From positions 1-5,307 of the forward strand of contig JADGOU010000214.1 in the NCBI GenBank assembly GCA_017882835.1: a DNA stretch of 5,307 bases, in the 5' to 3' direction. A program made the translations under genes and the position numbers. The notes under the pieces were generated by a model. That model saw only the letters and a program-made list of their open reading frames with translations. It was not told the DNA's origin and did not search any database. Every line of letters begins with the position of its first letter. Position 1 is the stretch's first letter. Shown here piece by piece: positions 1 to 4,961 of the stretch. The DNA is from Frankiaceae bacterium. GTDB taxonomy: Bacteria > Actinomycetota > Actinomycetes > JADGOU01.

Positions 1-2
1 CG

Positions 3-233
3 GCGCAGCGTCGTCGCGATCCGCGCCGCCGATACCGACGCGGCGACCGCAGGGTGGCCGCGACGGCAAGGACCGCGCGAGCATCGGCGCTGGCCAGGTC
101 CGCCCCCGAACTCCAGGCCAAATCCCGGCACGCCTACCTCGCCAGCCTCGGCCGCTACGTCCAGCTTGGCGAACAGACCTCCGCACAGGTCACCGCCAAC
201 GCCGACCCCGCCGCCCGCCGCAAACCCCGCTGA
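3..233 (+). CDS. Tyrosine recombinase (integrase), C-terminal fragment, 5' end outside the window and possibly degraded
   Basis: This frame is open from the left edge to a TGA at 231-233. Its last 45 or so residues carry the signature of the end of a tyrosine site-specific recombinase. The segment ELQAKSRHAYLASLGRYV (108-161) places a His (129-131) nine residues before a Tyr (156-158), the same spacing as the GHxxxxTTxxY box of XerC/XerD, in which the Tyr attacks DNA. As I recall, actinobacterial integrases often have an 'AKSRH...LxRY' variant of this box followed by a charged tail ending near 'DPAARR', which is also seen here. Upstream, in 3-101, the expected LRHSALTH-type box with the catalytic Arg is not clear: RASALA occurs, but too close to AKSRH and without the His. 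The reading frame there is also Arg-rich and unconvincing. The gene may therefore carry a deletion or frameshift, or this may be a remnant. The C-terminal identity is fairly secure; whether the gene is intact cannot be judged. Confidence 0.6.
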   Translation, partial: AQRRRDPRRRYRRGDRRVAATARTARASALARSAPELQAKSRHAYLASLGRYVQLGEQTSAQVTANADPAARRKPR

Positions 234-342
234 CCCGCATCGGAACGGTGGATGGCGGTAACTCCGCCCGCGTCGGCCCGCTAACGCCACTGGCCGTTCG
301 GTTGTTGCTCAAGCCCCGACCCTTGCGGACAGCGACCCGGAT

Positions 343-684
343 CTACTTCTCCTCGGCGGCGTGGTGGAGGGCGTCTCTGACGATGTGGGCGACGTGAGCG
401 TCGGTGAGTAGATAGACGACCTCACGGCCTCGGCTCTTGGTGCCGACTAGTCGTGCCGCCCGCAGCACTTTCAGGTGTTGGCTGACGAGCGGTTGAGCGA
501 TCCCGAGCGTGTCGACAAGGTCGTGGACGCAGCGTGGCCCGTCCGCCAGCACGTCGATTAAGGCGAGTCGAACAGGAGCCGTCAGTGCTCTCAGGAGGTT
601 GCTGGCGGGCTGGTAGTCGTCGACCGAAACGGCATCGTGTGCGGCGACATCCTCGTGCGGTTCGACGGGTTCGACGCTGACCAT
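343..684 (-). CDS. ArsR/SmtB-family metal-sensing transcriptional repressor
   Basis: The 113-residue protein is a winged-helix dimeric repressor that should leave DNA when it binds metal. After a short acidic N-terminus, the fold runs from about residue 28 (LLRALTAPVRLALIDVLADG) through the recognition helix QPLVSQHLKVLRAA (64-77) to the wing GREVVYLLT (86-94). The C-terminal helix has D95, H97, H108 and E111, exactly the D-x-H-x10-H-x2-E spacing of the alpha-5 zinc site of cyanobacterial SmtB. C52 and D55 (RCVHD) match the Cys and Asp of the SmtB alpha-3 site, but there is no N-terminal Cys to complete that site. Overall it resembles mycobacterial SmtB (Rv2358). I chose the ATG at 684 because GGAGGT lies 4 bases before it; a TTG at 717 would add 11 residues but has no such site. 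It is divergent from the lipoprotein remnant and the transporter operon. Codon use is less GC-extreme than in the transporter genes. Zinc is the best guess for the ligand; cadmium, cobalt or nickel are possible. Confidence 0.9.
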   Translation of the reverse strand: MVSVEPVEPHEDVAAHDAVSVDDYQPASNLLRALTAPVRLALIDVLADGPRCVHDLVDTLGIAQPLVSQHLKVLRAARLVGTKSRGREVVYLLTDAHVAHIVRDALHHAAEEK

Positions 685-775
685 GGGGACCTCCATGCAC
701 AGATGCGCATTAGACAATAGAGATCACAACGGTCTCCACTCGTGGTCGAACTAACGGCGACGAGAAGGATCAGGC
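685..775. promoter_or_regulatory. Divergent intergenic region with candidate operators
   Basis: This region separates the SmtB-like repressor from the rightward lipoprotein start and must hold the leftward repressor promoter and probably a rightward one. It is visibly more AT-rich than its surroundings. Small dyads can be seen: the perfect octamer ATGCGCAT at 703-710, within a looser 16-base dyad at 695-710 (ATGC...GCAT); GAGATC-5-GGTCTC at 720-736, with one mismatched pair; and CCACTCGTGG at 736-745. SmtB-type repressors bind imperfect dyads beside their own gene, so one of these may be the operator, but none matches a consensus I can state with certainty. TATTGT on the minus strand (714-719) could be a -10 element; no convincing -35 was found. 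AAGGA at 764-768 is a ribosome-binding site for the ATG at 776. Confidence 0.4.
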
Positions 776-1071
776 ATGATCAAAAGGCAGACGGGGTGGT
801 GGTGGATCGGGGTACTCGCTGCCCTGTTGATCGTATCGGCCTGTGGGACTGCTGGTAGCAAGCCGGCGAGCTCCGGTACCGGAGCCGTACCGGGTCGGAT
901 CCGGCTTCGCACGGCTCGTGCCCGCCACCTTCCCGGGCGGGCTGCCTGTTGGCGTCGTCGATGTCGCCTACTCGGTCGACACCAGCGCCTGCCGGCCCTG
1001 GCTCGTCAGCGACGTCCCGACGGTCGGACCCCTCGCCGCACTGCAGTGCGCTCAACCCAGGGGGACTGGCG
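776..1071 (+). pseudogene. Broken lipoprotein gene: intact signal peptide, then frame shift
   Basis: An ATG at 776, six bases after AAGGA, opens a clear lipoprotein signal peptide: a basic start MIKRQ, Trp-rich then hydrophobic residues 8-20, and the lipobox VSAC with Cys23 (842-844), followed by a Ser/Gly/Pro-rich linker. After about 885 this frame turns into an Arg-rich string with poor third-position GC, and it ends at 1075 inside the next gene. From about 885 the frame one base on (codons starting at multiples of 3) has actinobacterial-like codons and a protein-like sequence including VDTSACRPWLVSDVPTVG (about 978-1031). It has no stop before the transporter genes, so it also has no proper end. 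The simplest reading is a lipoprotein gene with a frameshift near 880-895 whose 3' part was lost when the transporter operon was joined near 1050-1070. I do not recognise the family. A sequencing error could explain the frameshift but not the missing 3' end. The right boundary given here is approximate. Confidence 0.5.
1037..1050. promoter_or_regulatory. 14-bp perfect palindrome upstream of the transporter operon
   Basis: CGCACTGCAGTGCG is a perfect inverted repeat with no spacer. It ends 21 bases before the ATG of the metal-binding lipoprotein and just before its ribosome-binding site (AGGGGGA, 1059-1065). The position suits an operator or a short leader hairpin for the operon. The region is also open in a frame that looks coding (lipoprotein remnant), so chance occurrence in GC-rich DNA is possible. 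No match to a Zur, MntR or IdeR/DtxR box was recognised. Confidence 0.25.
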
Positions 1072-2043
1072 ATGACCAACGGCTTGATGGCGCGGGGACC
1101 GCGGCGCGCCCGGCGGCGCTTCGTTGTCGGGGCGGTCGCCGCCACGTCGGCGGGGGTGCTGGCACTGACCGCCTGCGCCACGTCCTCGGGGGCGAGACCG
1201 GGTTCCGGGCGGCCGAGCGGCGGCACAGTGATCACCGTCGTGGCGACGACCAACGCGTGGGGCAGCATCGCCGCCCAGCTGGGCGGCACGCACGTCCGAG
1301 AGACCTCGCTGATCACGAACCCGGACACCGACCCGCACGACTACGAGCCCACCCCGGCCGACGCGCGCACCATCGCCGGGGCGCAGGTAGTGGTGAAAAA
1401 CGGCGTCGGGTACGACCCGTGGGCGGACAAGCTGCTGGCCGCCAACCCGGTCCCCGGCCGGGTTGTGCTCGACGTCGGCGAGTTGGTCCACGTGCCCGAC
1501 GGCGGCAACCCGCACCGCTGGTACTCCCCGCCCGACGTCCGCACGGTGGCCGATCAGATCACCGCCGACTACACGGCCGCCGACCCGGCCGACGCAGCCT
1601 ACTTCGACGCCCAGAAGCAGACCTTCCTCACCCAGGGGTTGGCGCGCTACAACCAGCTGATCTCCGACATCAAGGCCACCTACGCGGGCACGCCGGTCGG
1701 GGCCAGCGAGTCGATCTTCTCCCCGCTCGCGGCGGCGCTCGGGCTGAGCCTGATCACCCCGCCGAGCTTCCTGAAGGCCATCAGCGAGGGCACCGACGTC
1801 TCCCCCGCGGACAAGGCGACGATCGACCAGCAGATCGCGACCGGGGCCATCAAGGTGTACGTGTTCAACAGCCAGAACAGCACCCCGGACGTGGCCGCCC
1901 AGGTCACGGACGCAAAGCAGCGTGGCATCCCGGTCAGCGCGCTCACCGAGACGCTGACCCCGGCCACGGCCAGCTTCCAGGACTGGCAGTCCGCGCAGCT
2001 GGTCACCCTGCAGGCCGCGCTGCACCAGGCCACCGGCAGATGA
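1072..2043 (+). CDS. Zn/Mn ABC transporter substrate-binding lipoprotein (ZnuA/TroA family, cluster A-I)
   Basis: This 323-residue protein is the extracytoplasmic metal receptor of the importer. Residues 1-34 are an export signal with an Arg-rich start (RRARRRFVVG, 11-20; RRRFVV fits a twin-arginine core) and the lipobox LTAC, so Cys35 should be lipidated. The mature part begins near 52 with VITVVATTNAWGSIA. Likely metal ligands in family positions are H89 (DPHDYEP), H148 (NPHRWYSP), E213 (SESIFSPLAAALGL) and E293 (LTETL). This resembles the His-His-Glu-Asp set of PsaA-type receptors more than the three-His set of classical ZnuA. No His-rich loop is present. The central long helix is around 175-205, and the C-terminal lobe has VYVFNSQNSTPDV (262-274). 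I chose ATG 1072 because AGGGGGA lies six bases upstream; the open frame further upstream lacks a signal peptide context. The stop overlaps the ATPase start (ATGA). Zinc and manganese both remain possible; the family is secure. Confidence 0.93.
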   Translation: MTNGLMARGPRRARRRFVVGAVAATSAGVLALTACATSSGARPGSGRPSGGTVITVVATTNAWGSIAAQLGGTHVRETSLITNPDTDPHDYEPTPADARTIAGAQVVVKNGVGYDPWADKLLAANPVPGRVVLDVGELVHVPDGGNPHRWYSPPDVRTVADQITADYTAADPADAAYFDAQKQTFLTQGLARYNQLISDIKATYAGTPVGASESIFSPLAAALGLSLITPPSFLKAISEGTDVSPADKATIDQQIATGAIKVYVFNSQNSTPDVAAQVTDAKQRGIPVSALTETLTPATASFQDWQSAQLVTLQAALHQATGR

Positions 2044-2936
2044 GCGGCAACCCCGGGCAGCTCCGGGTGGACGCGGTCGGGCCGGTGTCGGACTCCGCCG
2101 CGGCGCTGCCCGCACCGGCGGTGGAGTTGACCGACGTCGCCGCGCGGCTGGGAGGGCATCGCGTGTTCTCCTACGTCACGCTGACGGTGCGGCCGGGTGA
2201 GTTCGTCGCCCTGCTCGGCCCCAACGGTGCCGGGAAGTCGACCCTGCTGAAGGTGATCCTCGGGTTGGTCGGCCACACCACGGGAACGGTGACGGTGCTG
2301 GGGGCGCCGGCCGGGCGGCGCAACCGGGCGATCGGGTACCTGCCGCAGCGCCACGCCTTCGACGCCGACACCCGCATCCGCGGGATCGACATCGTCCGGC
2401 TCGGCCTCGACGGGCACCGGTGGGGCACCCCGGTCCCGCTGCTGTCCCGCCTGCTGCGGCCCGCCCACCACCGCCAAGCCGGCCAGCGGCTGGCCGAGGT
2501 GATCGACCTCGTCGGGGCCGGCGCCTACGCGCGGCGCCCGATCGGGCAGTGCTCCGGCGGCGAGCAGCAACGGCTACTGATCGCCCAGGCCCTGATCCGC
2601 CGCCCCGAGCTGCTCATCCTCGACGAGCCCCTCGACAGTCTGGACGTGCCCAGCCAGGCCGGTATCAGCGCCCTGATCCAAGACATCTGCCGCACCCAGC
2701 GGGTTGCGGTGCTCATGGTCGCCCACGACGTGAACCCGATCCTGCCCTACCTCGACCAGGTCATCTACCTCGCCCGCGGGGGAGCGGTGATGGGCCGCCC
2801 CGCCGAGGTGATCACCTCCGACACGCTGACCACGCTCTACGGCACCCCGGTCGACGTGCTGCGCGACCGAGCCGGGCGGCTGGTAGTCGTCGGCCAGCCC
2901 GACGCCCCGGCCCATCACCCCGGCCCGAGCCGGTGA
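2040..2936 (+). CDS. Metal (Zn/Mn) ABC transporter ATP-binding protein
   Basis: This 298-residue protein is the cytoplasmic ATPase that powers the importer (ZnuC/TroB/SitB type). Order of motifs: Walker A GPNGAGKST (60-68), Q-loop YLPQR (Gln103), signature CSGGEQQR (171-178), Walker B LLILDEP (191-197, catalytic Glu196), D-loop SLD (200-202) and switch His229 (VAHDV). The signature has Cys in place of the usual Leu and Glu in place of Gln at its end, both tolerated in this family. About 28 residues precede the ABC fold, and a short Pro/His-rich tail follows from about 285. The start is the ATG that overlaps the receptor gene's TGA by four bases, so translation is probably coupled. The same frame is open far upstream (to about 843), but that stretch is the shadow of the receptor gene plus the lipoprotein remnant, not part of this protein. 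Permease 1 follows after 19 bases. Confidence 0.95.
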   Translation: MSGNPGQLRVDAVGPVSDSAAALPAPAVELTDVAARLGGHRVFSYVTLTVRPGEFVALLGPNGAGKSTLLKVILGLVGHTTGTVTVLGAPAGRRNRAIGYLPQRHAFDADTRIRGIDIVRLGLDGHRWGTPVPLLSRLLRPAHHRQAGQRLAEVIDLVGAGAYARRPIGQCSGGEQQRLLIAQALIRRPELLILDEPLDSLDVPSQAGISALIQDICRTQRVAVLMVAHDVNPILPYLDQVIYLARGGAVMGRPAEVITSDTLTTLYGTPVDVLRDRAGRLVVVGQPDAPAHHPGPSR

Positions 2937-2955
2937 GCCGGACCGGGGAGCGCTG

Positions 2956-3882
2956 ATGCAGCCGCACCTGAGCTGGGACCTGGTCGAAGACGTGCGGCAG
3001 ATGCTGGCGTTCCCGTTCATGGTCAACGCGCTGCGGGCGGGCACCCTGGTTGCGGTGGTCGCCGGGGCGATCGGCTGGGTGATGGTGCTGCGCCGGCAGA
3101 GCTTCGCCGGCCACACCCTCGCCGTGGTCGGGTTCCCCGGCGCGGCGGCTGCGATCTGGCTCGGGGTCGCCACCGGCTGGGGCTACTACGGGGCCTGCAT
3201 CGCCAGCGCGCTGGTGATCGCGGCACTGCCGCCCTCGGCCCGTCGCGGCGGGCTCGGCGGGTTCGGCGAGGAGTCCGCAGTGATCGGCACCGTGCAGGCC
3301 TTCGCGCTGGCCTGCGGGTTCCTGTTCGTCTCCCTCTACCACGGGTTCCTGTCCGGGCTGACCAACCTGCTGTTCGGCACGATCTCCGGGGTCACCGGCA
3401 CCCAGGTCCAGGTCCTGCTGCTGGCCGCCCTGCCGTGCCTGGTCGTGCTGGCGGTCCTGGGCCGGCCGCTGCTGTTCGCCTCGATCGACCCGGACCTTGC
3501 CGGCGCACGGGGCGTCCCGGTCCGGCTGGTCGGGGCGCTGTTCCTGCTCATGCTCGCCGTCGCCGCCGCCGGCACCAGCCAGATCACCGGCAGCCTGCTG
3601 GTCTTCGCGTTGCTGGTCACCCCGGCCGCCACCGCGCACCGGCTCACCGCCCGCCCAGCCCTCGGCGTCGGGTTGTCGGTCGGGTTCGCACTGGTCGCGA
3701 GCTGGGTCGGGATGACCGTCGCGTTCTACTCCCCGTACCCGATCGGGTTCTGGGTCACCACCGTCACCTTCGCCGGCTACCTGCTGGCCACCGGATGGCG
3801 CCTCGCCGCCGACCGCGTCGGCCAGCGGCGCCGCCCGGGGTCGGCCGTGGCCTCCGCCGCCGCGCGAGGGATGCCGGCATGA
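2956..3882 (+). CDS. Metal (Zn/Mn) ABC transporter permease 1 (ABC-3 family)
   Basis: This 308-residue integral membrane protein forms half of the metal channel. It has the ABC-3 (ZnuB/TroC/SitC) pattern: MVNALRAGTLVAVVAGAIGWVMVLRRQSFAGHTLAVVGFPG in residues 22-62, then hydrophobic segments around 78-92, 112-128, 150-170, 190-206, 210-228, 236-256 and 262-280. The cytoplasmic block GRPLLFASIDPDLAGARGVPVR (169-190) is the coupling region typical of the family. Gly-rich charged residues around 93-108 form a loop. The C-terminal 25 residues are basic and low complexity. The start is supported by GGGGAG five bases upstream of ATG 2956. The stop overlaps the start of permease 2 (ATGA). It is clearly paralogous to permease 2, for example in GRPL-FA--DP and GVPVRL-G-LFL. 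A heterodimer is likely. Confidence 0.93.
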   Translation: MQPHLSWDLVEDVRQMLAFPFMVNALRAGTLVAVVAGAIGWVMVLRRQSFAGHTLAVVGFPGAAAAIWLGVATGWGYYGACIASALVIAALPPSARRGGLGGFGEESAVIGTVQAFALACGFLFVSLYHGFLSGLTNLLFGTISGVTGTQVQVLLLAALPCLVVLAVLGRPLLFASIDPDLAGARGVPVRLVGALFLLMLAVAAAGTSQITGSLLVFALLVTPAATAHRLTARPALGVGLSVGFALVASWVGMTVAFYSPYPIGFWVTTVTFAGYLLATGWRLAADRVGQRRRPGSAVASAAARGMPA

Positions 3883-4961
3883 GCGGCCTCGCGGCACTCG
3901 GTGTCCTCCGGACCGGCGGGCACGACCCGGCCAGCGGGCTGGCGCACATGCTCAGCCACCCGTTCATCGTGCACGCACTGGTCGCCGGGACGGCCGTCGC
4001 CGCGGTCTGCGGGCTGGCCGGCTACTTCGTGGTGTTGCGCGGGCAGGTCTTCGCCGGTGACGCGCTCGGCCACGTCGCCTACACCGGCGCCCTCGCCGCC
4101 CTCGCCGCCGGCATCGACCCGCGCCTGGGATTGTTCGCGGCCACCATCGCCGTCGGGTTCGGCCTCGGCCTGCTCGGCGGCCGCGGCGCCGCCAACGACG
4201 TCGCGATCGGCACCATCTTCGCGTGGGTGCTCGGGCTCGGGGTGTTCTTCCTCGCCTACTACACCACCCATGCCAGCACCGGCAACAGCACCGCCAACGT
4301 CACCGTGCTGTTCGGCAGCATCTTCGGCCTCAGCGCGGGCGCCGCAGCCACCGCCGCCCTCATCGCCGTCGGGCTGACCGCGCTCCTGCTGCTGATCGGC
4401 CGGCCGCTGATGTTCGCCACCCTCGACCCCGCCGTCGCCGTCGCCGCCGGAGTGCCGGTCCGACTGCTCGGCCCGCTTTTCCTCGCCCTCGTCGGCGCCA
4501 CCGCCGCCGAAGCCACCCAGGTCATCGGCGCGCTCCTGCTGCTGGGGCTGCTCGCCGCGCCCGCCGCCGCCGCCCAGCACCTCACCGACCGGCCCTGGAC
4601 GGGACTGTGGCTGTCCGCCGGTCTGGCCGTCACCTCGGTCTGGGCCGGAGTGACCATCACCTACGCCGCCCCCCGGATCCCGGCCAGCTTCGCGATCATC
4701 GCGGTGGCGACCGCGCTTTATGCCACTGCCCTGCTGACCCCCCGCCTGCGGGCCGGACCAGGCCGGACGACGATCCGGCCCGGCGCGGCCAGCCCGGACC
4801 CGAGCAGGGCCGCGGCCGCGGGCCGATCAGCTAGCGGCGGTCGGGACGCGGTCAGCGACGGGCGCGACCTCGGGCGGCCGCGAGGGCGGCCGGCCGTCGG
4901 CCGGCGTCGGCCGGCGGTTGCTGTCGCGGCCGGCGGACCGAGGCGGCCGGGGAGGCGCTGA
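3879..4961 (+). CDS. Metal (Zn/Mn) ABC transporter permease 2 (ABC-3 family) with long C-terminal tail
   Basis: This 360-residue membrane protein is the second channel subunit. The ABC-3 core spans about 25-290: HPFIVHALVAGTAVAAVCGLAGYFVVLRGQVFAGDALGHVAYTG (27-70), where the 'GDALGH' block matches the family's GDAxSH motif. Hydrophobic stretches follow at about 84-101, 109-128, 152-174, 196-214, 217-235, 244-263 and 268-288. The coupling block GRPLMFATLDP is at 174-184. Family members usually end near 270-300 residues; here 70 more residues (291-360) rich in Arg, Pro, Gly and Ala follow. That tail overlaps the last 110 bases of the convergent gene on the minus strand and contains a 10-bp tandem repeat, so it may be a run-on in stop-poor DNA rather than a functional domain. 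The start ATG overlaps the permease 1 TGA. Membrane core secure; real C-terminus uncertain. Confidence 0.9.
   Translation: MSGLAALGVLRTGGHDPASGLAHMLSHPFIVHALVAGTAVAAVCGLAGYFVVLRGQVFAGDALGHVAYTGALAALAAGIDPRLGLFAATIAVGFGLGLLGGRGAANDVAIGTIFAWVLGLGVFFLAYYTTHASTGNSTANVTVLFGSIFGLSAGAAATAALIAVGLTALLLLIGRPLMFATLDPAVAVAAGVPVRLLGPLFLALVGATAAEATQVIGALLLLGLLAAPAAAAQHLTDRPWTGLWLSAGLAVTSVWAGVTITYAAPRIPASFAIIAVATALYATALLTPRLRAGPGRTTIRPGAASPDPSRAAAAGRSASGGRDAVSDGRDLGRPRGRPAVGRRRPAVAVAAGGPRRPGRR

Noticed and set aside
254..268. Hairpin GGCGG-TAACT-CCGCC after the recombinase stop, as a terminator
   Set aside because: The stem is only 5 bp, with no T-run, which is common by chance at this GC content.
685..717. 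Longer repressor starting at TTG 717
   Set aside because: The TTG has no suitable ribosome-binding site, whereas GGAGGT stands 4 bases before ATG 684. The extra 11 residues add no recognised motif.
876..893. GTACCGG direct repeat (876-882 and 887-893) as the cause of the lipoprotein frameshift
   Set aside because: A duplication of the 11-base period would move the reading into a different frame from the one that looks coding downstream, so it does not explain the observed shift.
843..2936. A 697-residue open frame that ends as the ATPase and could be read as a fusion protein
   Set aside because: Between about 1072 and 2039 it runs antiphase through the well-supported receptor gene and is Arg-rich low-complexity sequence. 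The ATPase has its own ATG overlapping the receptor stop. Only 885-1065 of this frame may reflect an old coding stretch.
2812..3897. Long minus-strand open frame (361 residues) opposite permease 1
   Set aside because: It consists of Gly/Asp/Glu/Gln/Arg-rich strings typical of the complement of GC-rich coding DNA, lacks any domain, and lies opposite a clear membrane protein gene. The other long minus-strand frames at 1006-2115, 1680-2570 and 3777-4580 were rejected for the same reason.
4810..4821. CCGCGGCCGCGG palindrome as a terminator for the minus-strand gene
   Set aside because: It lies about 30 bases past the stop, but it is simple GC repeat sequence inside the permease 2 frame with no T-run, in a stretch full of similar GGCC/CCGG dyads.
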